Positions 1 through 9,901 of a stretch of 64,000 nucleotides of DNA are shown in pieces. Both the position numbers and the translations under genes were made by a program. The first letter of the stretch is position 1; the number at the start of each line of letters is the position of its first letter. The notes under the pieces are model-generated. The model was not told where the DNA came from, ran no database searches, and saw only the letters and a program-made list of their open reading frames with translations. Origin of the DNA: Carpediemonas membranifera (lineage: Eukaryota; Fornicata); the NCBI GenBank assembly GCA_019828565.1, contig JAHDYR010000007.1:372001-436000 (forward strand), in the 5' to 3' direction.

Positions 1-1
1 C

Positions 2-403
2 AAAGCTGTCCACGAGGCGACCGAGGCCTTCCCCTATGGCGAGACGGTCACCTCGACCATGAGGAAGCGGTTGGTCGTGGAGCGCGACAGAGAAGAGGCG
101 GAGGAGCTCGAGCGGATCAGGCGGCAGGATGAGGAGCGTGCCACCCGACTGGAGACGATGAAGAGGCTGATCGCGCCCCTCGCCAAGACGAACACCAAGG
201 CCATGGAAAGGGCTCGGCAACAGCGCAACGACGAGTTCCGTGCCCAACTGAGGCAGAGGAAACGTGAGACAGACGCGATGATGGCTGCGATCAAGGAGCG
301 TGTCGCTGAGAGGCCCTTCCTGCTGCAGGCCAAGTACGGGTACGGCGGGTACTCGGAGGCCCCGTGGGAGGCTGAGGATAGCGAGGATGAGTACGATTTG
401 TAG
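2..403 (+). CDS. C-terminal fragment of a charged helical protein
   Basis: The reading frame is open from base 2 and ends at TAG 401-403, so this is the 3' end of a gene that starts outside the window. About 133 residues are visible. They are dominated by Arg, Glu and Lys in long helical stretches, with an acidic tail ending EDSEDEYDL. No catalytic motif or known domain is recognised. The heptad-like, highly charged composition suggests a coiled coil or extended helix. The strand agrees with codon use, and a TAAA motif lies about 22 nt past the stop. Function unknown. Confidence 0.6.
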   Translation, partial: KAVHEATEAFPYGETVTSTMRKRLVVERDREEAEELERIRRQDEERATRLETMKRLIAPLAKTNTKAMERARQQRNDEFRAQLRQRKRETDAMMAAIKERVAERPFLLQAKYGYGGYSEAPWEAEDSEDEYDL

Positions 404-468
404 CTTAGAGCAGGATAATGCGTAAATTTATCAGGCAGGAGGCACAAATGGTGGGGAAAATGAAGATT

Positions 469-1686
469 TTAAACAGACCCGCGGCCGAACAGACGCATCG
501 TCCCGTCCTCGTCACCGGTAACCAGCATCACGCCGCCCATCTCATCGGTCGGGTTTCCCAGCAGGATCGTAGATACAGCCGGACCGTCAATCCGGAACCT
601 AAGACACCCCTTCACGCCGCTATTCATGGGCCACATGAACACAGACGCCTTATCGCTGCCCGAGCACAGCAGCCTGCCGTCCGCAGAGACGCTTGGCCGG
701 GCGACGGTGGTCTTGGTGGAGTGGCCTGCATACGTCTGGCGACATATAAAAGTGTCGCCGCTAAAAACTCGGATCCGGGAATCACCTGAAGATGCTATGA
801 TGGTGTTGTCGTCTGGGACGACGAGGCCGGCCACACACCCCGCCGACTGCTTTGCCCACGAGGCCAGGGGCGCGAGGGATGCTCCGTCTAAGACCTTGAG
901 GTGCCCGGTAACAGTGCCCACCACCACTCGCCCGCCGCTTGGGCAGAAGCGGACAACGGTGGGCATACCTGGAGCAGCGCCCTTCGCGAGGACCCGCTTG
1001 CTGCCGACGTCGATCAGCCTGACCACGCCGTCTGCAGAGGCTGTAACCACACACTGCGGGTCTGCCGGGTGGATATCCGCGGACATGACGTGGGCGGGGT
1101 GGGCGAGGGTCTCGACTGGCCCCTCCTGGCCTGCCGTCCAGAGGCGGGCCGTCCCGTCAGACGAGGCGGTGATTAGACGACCGCCGGTGCTCCATGTAAT
1201 GTCTAAGATATCAGCAGTGTGTCCAATATGCGTGCTCGCTGGCGTGATTATGTTGCCCACATCCCAGATGCGGAGGATTTGATCGCGTCCGCCAGAGGCG
1301 ATCTGGGAGGAGTCGGCAGACCGTGCGAGCGACCATACAGGGCCTACATGCTCTCTTATGGTCTGCAGCTCCTGGATAGCCGTGATCACTGGGGCCCGGA
1401 TGCCTTTCTTCGAGACGGGGATGCGTCGTCCGGGGATGATCGGAGAAACTGGCGTCTTAGAGATCTCCCGCAGTTGGGAAATGCGGGTTAATGGCGCAGC
1501 AAGATTCTCAGTGGCGCTATCCTCTAGCAAGTTGATAACACGTCCTGTATCCAAGTCTCGGATGATGAACTGCTCTTCTATGTGGCTAGGAAGCTCTTTG
1601 CTCCCTTCTTCTGCAGATGAGTGATCAGATGCGGTCTCGAACTCGTCGTCATCCTCGAAGTCCTGGTAGTCTTCGGAATCAGACAT
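469..1686 (-). CDS. WDR44-like WD40 repeat protein
   Basis: A 405-residue protein. Residues 1-50 are acidic and Ser-rich. Next comes a linker with FIIRDLDTGR, which resembles the segment preceding the propeller in plant and animal WDR44-type proteins. From about residue 110 there are WD40 repeats: HVGPVWSLARS...ASGGRDQILRIWD, HTADILDITWS...SSDGTARLW, ASADGVVRLID, and a late repeat with RQTYAGHS followed by LLCSGSDKASVFMW. WDR44 family members bind Rab11-type GTPases at endosomes; that role is inferred from family resemblance only. The stop TAA is followed by AA, giving TAAAA. The start ATG heads the acidic leader. Other WD40 scaffolds remain possible. Confidence 0.75.
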   Translation of the reverse strand: MSDSEDYQDFEDDDEFETASDHSSAEEGSKELPSHIEEQFIIRDLDTGRVINLLEDSATENLAAPLTRISQLREISKTPVSPIIPGRRIPVSKKGIRAPVITAIQELQTIREHVGPVWSLARSADSSQIASGGRDQILRIWDVGNIITPASTHIGHTADILDITWSTGGRLITASSDGTARLWTAGQEGPVETLAHPAHVMSADIHPADPQCVVTASADGVVRLIDVGSKRVLAKGAAPGMPTVVRFCPSGGRVVVGTVTGHLKVLDGASLAPLASWAKQSAGCVAGLVVPDDNTIIASSGDSRIRVFSGDTFICRQTYAGHSTKTTVARPSVSADGRLLCSGSDKASVFMWPMNSGVKGCLRFRIDGPAVSTILLGNPTDEMGGVMLVTGDEDGTMRLFGRGSV

Positions 1687-2026
1687 CTTGTCGTCCCGGT
1701 GTTACGGCTTGAAAAATGATCCAGATCTTGAGCCAACCTGCGTGTTCGACACACTTAAACAGACCATTTCTCGTTTGCTTACCTGTTTTTGTAGAGTAAA
1801 TAGGTTGTGCAGTTTATGTCATCGCAAATGTGTATTTAGAGATGTTTACTGGGGTAAGCTCAGTCAGCTTTTTGCATGTATTTGCGTCCCTCTCGATATT
1901 CGGTCATGATTTCAGTAGTAAAGACGCTTTGTGTTGTATGATGCTGGTTTCTTGTGTTTTGAGGGATGCTGCTAGCTGATGAACCCTGAAAAGAAATGAT
2001 CGATGCAGGCAGCTCAATAGACTCTG
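1687..2026. other. intergenic, AT-richer
   Basis: This divergent spacer lies between the WD40 gene (-) and the Fanzor-like gene (+), and should hold both 5' flanks. It is clearly AT-richer than the neighbours. No open frame with coding character, RNA gene or repeat was seen. Confidence 0.5.
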
Positions 2027-3695
2027 ATGCCTTCCAAGATATACACGGTGAAGGCTTCCGTTAACAAGGCCATTGGCGAGATTAACGGTGGAGGCGATAA
2101 CAACGCGCCGCGGCGAGGAAATCTTGAACCGGGCATGCGTTCTTTCACGAAGGCTAAGTACACATTCACTTGCCTGCTTGCGTGCGTCTCTGCATCTGCG
2201 CACGCGTTGACCCCACCGAGGACGGTCAACCTGTTCGACGAGGAGGTCCTCAAGCAGATCGTCAGCATTGCCAAGGGAAGAGAGACCAAGGCAAAGGCAG
2301 CGGATCGGTGCAGGTGGATTGGCGACCTGGCGATGTGGAGGGACCCTGACATAACCCCACTCGTCCGGGACTTCGTCACGGCTTATAGCTACCTTGGCTT
2401 GTGCAAGCCATTTGACACCTGGTTGGGCGAGTACTCCACAGCCACCCGGGTCTGGCTCTCGCGCGCGTCACCCGGGTACCTGACCCGTCTTCGTGCTGGG
2501 TTAGAACGGGTGCGTCCGCTCCTCCATGATCGGCCGGGTGTTCGACAGGATTTTCTCGACACCCTAGGCGAGCTCGAAACTGAGGTTGCCGCCATAGCCG
2601 CCGATCATGGCAGGTATCATCCTCAAATGCATGCATCGCCCGAGGGGCAACGGGTGGGTCGCACTGGTACCGTGGCCGAGGCCCTCGTCGGCGTGCTGTC
2701 GTGCGTCACGCGCATGAGTGCTGCAGTGAGGTAAGGTACCTTACCTTACAGAGTGCTCTCTGTGAAGACAGACGGGGTCTCTGTTGCTGTGACGGTTTGG
2801 GTGGGTCGCGAGAAATACCGTGGCGGTCGGGTGGCTGACCGGCCCACGTACAAAAAGGGTAGCAGCAACAAGCGGGCTCGGCTCGGTCAGGATGACGCCG
2901 AGGCTACTCCTGCCCCGGACATTCAAGCTCTCATGGGCTTCGACCCTGGTGCTCGGTTGCTGGGCGGCTACACGATCCGCCGCCCAGACGGGCAGAGTGT
3001 ATCTGGCGTTCTCGCTAAGTGTGGCTACACTGCCACCCCCTCTTTCCGCGTGAATATGAGCGCAGCATCGTTCAAAACGACAAGTCTAGAGGCTCTCAAA
3101 CAGTCGATTAGGTTTGTCCATGAGAACATCGTTCAGATCATCAACGAGGGGACGAGAAAGTGTTTCCGCCGTGCGACTTTTGCCAATCACTGTCTGCGCC
3201 TGAAGCACTTCGCCCGGGCTGGACGTAAACTCCTGGATGATCTCGGCGGGCGCCCCCCGGAGCCCATTCACCTCGAAGTCGCGTACGGGGCTGCACTGTT
3301 CGGTTCCGCCGGCACTCCCTCCTGTGCTCCGTACCGCCACTTTGCTCGAGCACTTCCTGGCATAATGCTCCGGCACAACGTCGTCGTGAGTGTCACGATG
3401 GTCTCCGAATTCCGCACTTCCATCGTGTGCCCATACTGCAAAGCACACTTCAGACGTGTGGTGCACACACCGCACCATGCTCTGCCAGAATCCCGCGTGC
3501 GAGGGAGCTCCATGGCGCGTTGAACGGCTACGTCGGCATCCCGAGCAGAGAGACATACTTCTCAATCTCTCTCACCGAGATAAGAGCGCCAGCGAGAACA
3601 TCCTTTGGTGCACCATCGATGCAACTTCAGATCAGATAGAGCAATCTCCTTTCCACTTCGACTCCCAGAGAGGTGCTCTTCCTCGCTATCATTAA
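2027..3695 (+). pseudogene. Fanzor/TnpB-like RNA-guided nuclease, frame-disrupted
   Basis: Two same-frame segments, 2027-2730 and 2752-3523, are joined by removing a 21-nt GT-AG segment that contains the only stop. The product shows a Fanzor-type order: a TDGVSVAV segment, a RuvC-I-like GFDPGARLL, a YGAALFGS strand, then VSEFRTSIVCPYC starting a zinc ribbon. The Glu of SEFRTS sits where Fanzors carry a relocated catalytic Glu. The second half of the ribbon (LCQNPAC) and a RuvC-III-like HRDKSASENIL continue in the next frame to 3695. So a +1 shift, or another intron, lies at about 3465-3495. A 28-nt GT-AG removal (3468-3495) restores frame but deletes the first Cys of CQNPAC. Fanzors are eukaryotic TnpB relatives spread by transposons. 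Terminal repeats and guide RNA were not identified. Probably a decayed copy. Confidence 0.6.
2731..2751 (+). other. putative 21-nt intron in the Fanzor-like gene
   Basis: The segment begins GTAAGGT and ends CTTACAG. It contains the in-frame TAA at 2732-2734, and removing its 21 nt keeps the same frame (codon AGG becomes AGA, both Arg). Bases 2730-2745 form the perfect palindrome GGTAAGGTACCTTACC. The motif ACCTTACCTTACAG recurs at 16377-16390 and within 24641-24658. Confidence 0.5.
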
Positions 3696-3870
3696 CTGCT
3701 GCTAAGTTGAGCAAACACGCGCTGCAGCGCGCGTGATATGCTGCGCACGATTGATAGAGTATGATGAACCACACTGCGATCCTGATGCTGCTTGGATCAC
3801 TGTGTGTTTTGGACTCAACAATTCTAATCCTGCGCAGCACATCAAGCAAATCGAAGCCATGTTCGGCAAA

Positions 3871-4367
3871 ATGACGAATACTGATGCCAGGATTGTGAAG
3901 GTTCGTACTAATTTGCGATTTTATTAACATAGGACTGGAAGCGGTTCCAGGCCGATCCTCCACCAGGCGTAGAGGCCGAAATCGACGTGAACCACATCAG
4001 AAACTGGAAAGCAGTCATTCTAGGCCCAGAGGATAGCATATGGCAAGGTGCAGTGCTACTTTTATCGATTGATTTCCCCGATAACTATCCAACGAAGCCA
4101 CCGCACGTGAAGTTCGTCTCGAGCGTTTTCCACCCAAACATCTACAAGTCCGGCGAGATCTGCCTTGACATCCTTCAGAACAACTGGACGTCTGTCTATG
4201 ATGTCGCGGCCGTCCTGACGTCGATCCAGTCCCTCCTGACAGACCCAAACCCAGCCTCGCCGGCCAATATCGAGGCCGCGCAGCTCTTTACAAAGGACGA
4301 ACCGGCGTACGAGCGGCGGGTGCGGAAGTGCATCGAGGCCGGCTGGGCGGCAGGGGACTGGGAATAG
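3871..4367 (+). CDS. Ubiquitin-conjugating enzyme E2, Rad6/UBE2A-like
   Basis: Two exons (3871-3900, 3933-4367) give about 154 residues, the usual length for a minimal E2. The UBC fold is clear: DWKRFQADPPPGV, then PxxYPTKPPHVKF, the FHPNIY motif, and GEICLDILQNNW with the active-site Cys at about residue 87. LTSIQSLLTDPNPASPAN is near-identical to Rad6-type enzymes. It would receive ubiquitin from E1 and pass it to substrates with a RING E3. Rad6 acts on H2B and PCNA, which cannot be shown here. The first exon encodes MTNTDARIVK; an in-frame ATG at 3859 would add four residues. A TAAA motif lies about 50 nt past the TAG. Confidence 0.85.
3901..3932 (+). other. 32-nt spliceosomal intron in the E2 gene
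   Basis: The donor is GTTCGT and the acceptor TATTAACATAG. Removal joins Lys-10 to DWKRFQADPPPGV, restoring the conserved N-terminal helix of Rad6-like E2s, and removes the TAG just upstream of that exon. Confidence 0.8.
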
Positions 4368-4654
4368 GGCCCGGGTCTGGGCACTCTTGACTTGACTTGA
4401 CTTGTTGGACGTTTGTAAAGCGCACTTTGGGGCATGGTTGGGTGCATGTGCTGGGATAAGTATGGCAGTAGCTTCCAGGCATCTGTCAGGTGACCAGGGT
4501 CGGAGTGGTGTCACAGCTACAGACCGGATCATAGCCGCAGCGTCTGTTGTTGTAGAGAAAGAAATGGGGTCTCGCGCGCTACAAAGTCCCACACTTGCCT
4601 GTTTAGGCGTCTCATCTTCCCTACAGTCGGAGCCGGTTAAGCTGCACCGCGACA

Positions 4655-7600
4655 ATGGACGGAGGACGAGCATTGGACGGAGACGTGCTTACCCGCTATG
4701 AACCGGGGATAGCCATCATCCGGGAAAGCATATTCTTCAAAACGCTGTCGCAGGCACTCCCGCGACTCTTCATTTCCTTGCTACGGCAAGAACCTGTGAA
4801 TAATGTCCTATACTCAATCATCTCCATCATATACTACCTAGAAACGCTTTCGCTGGTCCTCACTCCCAACTTAGACTCATTTAGTACCCCGACGAAGCTC
4901 GTGCTTCAACTCTTGTACTACCTCCGAATCCCCGTCGACGATTACAAGCTCCTTGATACCGTAGGCGTTCTCATAGCCTTCGTGGTGACCCTCCTATACG
5001 TCAACCTTGTCACCATCACGACGTTCCTCATCATCTTCACCCGCCTCGCTGCTGTCCGACCCGCTGCCATCCGGCTCTACAAGCTGCTCTTCATCCTCGA
5101 GATCACCGTCTTCTCGCTCCCGATGTCCCGTGTACTGCTCATCTTCACGCGCATTGAGACTGTGAACGGCGTGTGTACCTTCGCGATGCTGCCCGGCCTG
5201 ACGTGCAGCTGGTGGACGACGCCGTTAAACGTGCTGGGCATTGTGGCCTTCGTCCAGCTCTTCATCTCCGTGTTCGCCATCAACTGCTGCTTCAGCGACA
5301 CCAACATTGTCAGCGGCAGGCTGACTGCGTCCCATTGTAACGGGCTCTTCGGCGCGTCGGCCGCGGCGACCGTCTCGATCTCGGCCATTAAGATCGTCGG
5401 TTTCGACTTTCCCGTGCTCACCAGCGCCCTCAGCGGGGCCATCCTCCTCCTGCTCAGCGGGGCCGTCTTCATCCTCGTGCCCGCCATAATACCCGAGGTC
5501 AATATCTTCGTGTTCGGCATGACGACGATGCTGCTCTTCGCCATACCGTATTCATTGGCGTACAGCGTGTTTGAGCTGCCCGTGCTCGTCCTCGAGCTCC
5601 TCTTCATCGTCGTCCTGCCCCTAACCGGTCTCATCGCTGGAGCGCTGGCCATGCATGCCCGTATATACGCCATATTCTCCCTCCTGATGCCCGTCATGGC
5701 CGTCGCAGAGCACGAGGTTGAGCACGCGGCCACGACGGTCACGTTCCCCCACACCACAATCTCCCCGACCGGCGTTAGATACGTGTTCGAAAACCAGCAC
5801 CAGCTACCCTTCGAGTATTACTACAAGCGGATATCGCGGCTCAACCCGGGTAACGCGGGGTTCAAGGTGCCGCGTGCCAACACTGTGGTCGCGCTAGCCC
5901 TGTGGCCGATGGTCCACACGCTGTCGTTCCGGAAAGACCTCGAGTACGTCCTTCTCCGGCATGGCAATGTCACGACGAACGACCCCGTCATGGAGTCCGT
6001 GACTTCGTTCAACCGCCCAGGACGCTACTCGGTGTTCTTCCACAACTCGGGCAACAGGTCCCTCGTCTCGACGCTGGCTGCCCCGTTCGCCTTCATCGTC
6101 GCGCCCTTCCTGCTCTCGAACCACCCCGTGGTCAAGTCCTGTATGGGCCTGCCCAACGGGGCGCTGCTGTCCATCGTGCACTGGACCGTGATGACCGCGC
6201 GGGCCCAGAATCCCAGTAGTCTCTTCCTCACACTCTACCTCGCCCAGTACGTCCGTCTGTTCGTCCCACTCGACATGGAGAAGGCTGCAGCCCCGCTTGA
6301 ATTACTCAACGAGGCGAGGGGCGGAGACAGTGAGGCCCGGCCCAGGCTGATGGCTCAGAGCAGAGTCCCCATCGTCGTGCGGCCCGTTATAGCTTTCTTT
6401 GAGCACTGCATGGTCACCCGTGAAAACATGGAGGCTGCCATCTTCCTCGGGGGCGACTTCTACAGCCCGAACGTGTCAGCTTTCTACCTGTCAGATGCGG
6501 TTATATCTGACATATTTGATAGAGCGTGTGCAGAGCACGCTAAGACGCTCAGTGATATCGATCATGTCCGAGATTTGATTCATAACCGGCCAGAGTCAGC
6601 CTCACGCGATGTCGAGCTGTTCCGCCGCATCGCTGCGATGTCACGGCACCACCGTACGGCCGAGGAGCGCTACCTCCAGGCCGTACGGGTGATAGGGCAC
6701 TCCAGCGACGTCATTGGCACTTACGCATACTTCATGGAGACCTTAACGCGCGCTGAACCGAAGGCCTGCTACGAATTCATCGCCTCCCGGCTGGACGGCA
6801 AGTGCACTGAGGACATCTCGCCGCTGGAGACGCGGACCGAGCTCATGCGCGTGGCCATGATGCAGGCGGGCCAGTTCGTGCCGACGTTCATCCGGCGGGT
6901 ACGGGGCATGGCGGTTATCGGCCTCGTGCTGCTGGCCGCCCTCGCTATTGGGACAGCGTTGCTCACGGCAGCCTCGGTGGAGCACACCGACGACGCAGAC
7001 GTCGTGCTGTGGGCCGCAGATCTGGTTTTTGACCGCATCCTCGAGCAGTGGTACGACGGCGACTCCCCCGGTCGGGTCAACCGTTACCCGGAGGTGTTCG
7101 ACCGCCTCAGCAGGATGTCTGTCATGCAGGTCGGCCCGCCCCTCACGGTGTTGGGCCAGCCCCCGGTCCACACCATCTCCCCCTCCTCGCTGGTGCAGTC
7201 CTGCATCAGCGGGCCCCTCGCGGACAGGCAGGCGATGCTTGCATGCTTTGACACGCTGTCCGGCATGGAGGCGACAGCTGTGATCTTCCATCACACCCTC
7301 ATCACGTGCGGCAGCGCCGTCGTCCTCACGTGCGCGGTGTGCATCGTAGTGGCCATCCTCCGGGCCCTGCTCTCCGCCTACTACTGCCTGATCGCTGAGC
7401 GCCGCGTCATAGTCCAGATGGCGCCATGGTGGAACAAGCACGGCGGCAGTGCCCCCCCTCCCCCGCGGACCGGTCTCGACGTGCTGCTCGATGGGCGGCG
7501 GCTGGTCGTGGCGCTGGGGGAGTGGCTGCAGGACAACGCAGAGCCTCCCACGGCCCGGCTGGACGACGTCGTCGGGGGCATCGCGGCGGAGACGTCGGAT

Positions 7601-9901
7601 GTGACCGACGACTTCATCGACTCTGCTACGGCATGGCACGTGCAGCACGCAGGACTCTCCCTGGCGGCGCCTATGAGCTGCCCCGTGCCCTCTAAGGATG
7701 TGCTGGTCGCCCCCCTCGAAGTCAAGCGGAAGAAGGTCGGCGTGCTCCGGATTGTGACACTCTCTGGCCTGCTGCTTGTCATGTGTGTGTTCATGACGAT
7801 CCTGTTCGGCCGCTACCACCTGTTCACGTCCAGCATCGACAGCAGGCTCGTGTCGTTCGACAAGAGTCTCGACGTCTTCCACACGTCGGCCGACTCCATG
7901 CACGAGTCGGCCGTGATCATCGCGACGACTGTGCGGAAGGCGACCGGGCTGATTGCAGCGGTCGATGCCCACATGGCCGGCGACACCCCATGCATCTCCA
8001 TCTCCGACTCGACGTGGGTCGGGCCCCAGTCAGTCTTCTCCACGAGCATCGAGGCCATCTCAGCCCCGTCCCGTCCGGACCTCGCAGCCACGGCCACGGG
8101 CGGGGCCTTGTCCATCTGGGCGTTTGCGGTGGATTTGAACTCGATGCTCCAGGCGATGGTTTCGTCGGCATTGCCCATGCTGTGCGAGGAATCCCACATC
8201 GAGGCATACCCCGCCCCCCGATTCGACAAGCGACCCATGGCGTTCAGTGCAGCACATGAGGACTGCGTGGCCAGTGCCACCGATGCCTACTCGTCGTACG
8301 CCGCGCTGTCGACCGACCTGGCGACACACTCCGGCCGGATCGCGGGGACAATCGACTTCATGTCCACCAGGGAGGGCCGCAGCCTCTTCGCCGCCCACAC
8401 CGGCGCCATCGCGAACTCGGCCGACGAGCTCGTTGACATGGCTGACGAGATCACCGCCCTTGCTGCCGACCAAGTCCACATCCTCCCCTGGCTCATCTCG
8501 ACCGCCGCCGCCCTCCTGGTGTACCAGGGGCTGTGCTTCGTCTGGAGCTGCACGATGCTTGAGCACACGGCCATGTGGACGGTGACCACGGTGGTGCTGC
8601 TGGCCGTGGCGTGGTTGGCGGCGGGGCAGCTCGTCGACACCGAGCTTCACATCGACGACATGCTCAGTGGGATCGACGCGGTCGTCAGCCCGCTCGCAGG
8701 GGTCAGCAAGGAGCTGCGGCTCAGCTTCTACGGCATCCTCGCCGAGCTGACCCAGACGGCCGTGTACAACAACACGCACCTCGACCTCGCGCTGAAGCAG
8801 TTCGGGACGCAGACCGACATCGGCATCCACGAGCTCGACGTGGCGCTGGGTGGCTATGTTTCCCGGGACATCTCCGGCATGAACATCACTGTGCCGGCCA
8901 CCAAGAGGGACGCCATCATCGCCCAGATCGACGCCTACACGCCCTCTGCCACGACCACGGAGATATTGGCCCGGGCATGCCCTGAGGCCGTCGTCGGGCC
9001 GGTGCAGCCCTGTGTGTTCCGGAACTCGACGGACGCGGTCCAGTATGGGCTCTCGTCCACCCTATACTCCCGCCTGGTCCACTCTATTGGGCTCGACGAC
9101 GCCTTTGTGTCCCCCTCGACGGCCCTGGTGTCACATGGCATGCGTTTTATGGCCGTCTCGGCAACGCTCTGGTGTGTAGCAAACACTCTCATCCTCGTCT
9201 CAGTCTGCTACCCTGTCGCATTCGACGTCGGCCTACCCTTGCCCCGCCGGGACACCATCTTCGCCACATGCCGCAGCATGTTGCCACGCTTCAAGTCTCG
9301 GCGGCAGACGGCTAGCTATCTCAGTGTTGCGCCGTGGGGCCCGCTGCTGCGGCTGGTCGGCGTCAGCCTGCTGTTTATCCTGCTCTGCATGATCACGCTA
9401 GCCTCAGCGGTGTTGCGGTGGCAGTACCTCACCGCCGCTGCGCAGGACGCCAACTGGAATGTCGCGGGCCGCGTGTCAGGCTACAAGATCGCAGCGCTGC
9501 TGACCCTGAGCGATACGATGATCGACTTCCCCTCCGAGATCCTCGTCCACATCGAGAACGTCACGCGGCATACGACCAAGTCCAACTGCATCCTGGTCCA
9601 CCAGCTGGACACCTCGATGCGACTCCTGCTCGAGCGTACGTTCACGCCAGACTCGCCTAACGTTGCCGCCCTCGTCGACAAGCTCCTCGGCATGCTCGAC
9701 GCGGCCCGTGAGGAGTGCGACCCGCGCGGCATGACGCTGGACGAGATCCTGCCCTTCCCAGGCTGGGCCCACCACGTCGTTGGCGCTGTTGCACTGCTCG
9801 CGCCGTTGCTCTTCCTCGCCGTCGTCGCACTTGAGGTGAAGAAGGACCTGCATCTGATCGCCCACGGGCACAGCGTGTCGTCCCTCATCATTGGGCACTA
9901 A
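4655..9901 (+). CDS. Giant multi-pass membrane protein, TmcB-like
   Basis: An uninterrupted 1748-residue protein. Residues 1-350 hold about ten hydrophobic helices. The opening (FFKTLSQALPRLFISLL, YYLETLSLV) and the spaced Cys/Trp pattern around CSWWTTPLNVLG resemble the large protist and fungal TmcB (tiny macrocysts) membrane proteins. A mostly soluble stretch of about 360-740 follows. After that, TM helices alternate with extended helical segments (about 750-775, 870-900, 1020-1045, 1250-1300, 1490-1510, 1560-1585, 1720-1740). It belongs in the plasma membrane or endomembranes; its activity is unknown (channel, sensor or adhesion are all possible). The TAA stop reads TAAACGG. The long reverse frames under it are shadows. 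Confidence 0.6.
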   Translation: MDGGRALDGDVLTRYEPGIAIIRESIFFKTLSQALPRLFISLLRQEPVNNVLYSIISIIYYLETLSLVLTPNLDSFSTPTKLVLQLLYYLRIPVDDYKLLDTVGVLIAFVVTLLYVNLVTITTFLIIFTRLAAVRPAAIRLYKLLFILEITVFSLPMSRVLLIFTRIETVNGVCTFAMLPGLTCSWWTTPLNVLGIVAFVQLFISVFAINCCFSDTNIVSGRLTASHCNGLFGASAAATVSISAIKIVGFDFPVLTSALSGAILLLLSGAVFILVPAIIPEVNIFVFGMTTMLLFAIPYSLAYSVFELPVLVLELLFIVVLPLTGLIAGALAMHARIYAIFSLLMPVMAVAEHEVEHAATTVTFPHTTISPTGVRYVFENQHQLPFEYYYKRISRLNPGNAGFKVPRANTVVALALWPMVHTLSFRKDLEYVLLRHGNVTTNDPVMESVTSFNRPGRYSVFFHNSGNRSLVSTLAAPFAFIVAPFLLSNHPVVKSCMGLPNGALLSIVHWTVMTARAQNPSSLFLTLYLAQYVRLFVPLDMEKAAAPLELLNEARGGDSEARPRLMAQSRVPIVVRPVIAFFEHCMVTRENMEAAIFLGGDFYSPNVSAFYLSDAVISDIFDRACAEHAKTLSDIDHVRDLIHNRPESASRDVELFRRIAAMSRHHRTAEERYLQAVRVIGHSSDVIGTYAYFMETLTRAEPKACYEFIASRLDGKCTEDISPLETRTELMRVAMMQAGQFVPTFIRRVRGMAVIGLVLLAALAIGTALLTAASVEHTDDADVVLWAADLVFDRILEQWYDGDSPGRVNRYPEVFDRLSRMSVMQVGPPLTVLGQPPVHTISPSSLVQSCISGPLADRQAMLACFDTLSGMEATAVIFHHTLITCGSAVVLTCAVCIVVAILRALLSAYYCLIAERRVIVQMAPWWNKHGGSAPPPPRTGLDVLLDGRRLVVALGEWLQDNAEPPTARLDDVVGGIAAETSDVTDDFIDSATAWHVQHAGLSLAAPMSCPVPSKDVLVAPLEVKRKKVGVLRIVTLSGLLLVMCVFMTILFGRYHLFTSSIDSRLVSFDKSLDVFHTSADSMHESAVIIATTVRKATGLIAAVDAHMAGDTPCISISDSTWVGPQSVFSTSIEAISAPSRPDLAATATGGALSIWAFAVDLNSMLQAMVSSALPMLCEESHIEAYPAPRFDKRPMAFSAAHEDCVASATDAYSSYAALSTDLATHSGRIAGTIDFMSTREGRSLFAAHTGAIANSADELVDMADEITALAADQVHILPWLISTAAALLVYQGLCFVWSCTMLEHTAMWTVTTVVLLAVAWLAAGQLVDTELHIDDMLSGIDAVVSPLAGVSKELRLSFYGILAELTQTAVYNNTHLDLALKQFGTQTDIGIHELDVALGGYVSRDISGMNITVPATKRDAIIAQIDAYTPSATTTEILARACPEAVVGPVQPCVFRNSTDAVQYGLSSTLYSRLVHSIGLDDAFVSPSTALVSHGMRFMAVSATLWCVANTLILVSVCYPVAFDVGLPLPRRDTIFATCRSMLPRFKSRRQTASYLSVAPWGPLLRLVGVSLLFILLCMITLASAVLRWQYLTAAAQDANWNVAGRVSGYKIAALLTLSDTMIDFPSEILVHIENVTRHTTKSNCILVHQLDTSMRLLLERTFTPDSPNVAALVDKLLGMLDAAREECDPRGMTLDEILPFPGWAHHVVGAVALLAPLLFLAVVALEVKKDLHLIAHGHSVSSLIIGH

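Noticed and set aside
2732-2734. TAA as a sense codon (variant genetic code)
   Set aside because: In-frame TAA occurs at 2732, 24655-24657 (minus strand, within the insert) and 48769, but many genes end with TAA at the right place, and two of the three lie in intron-like repeats.
4383-4404. (TTGAC)n short tandem repeat after the E2 gene
   Set aside because: Only about four units of five bases; no context suggesting function.
6743-7972. 409-codon minus frame
   Set aside because: Shadow of the giant membrane protein; His/Arg/Gly-rich composition typical of antisense GC-rich codons.
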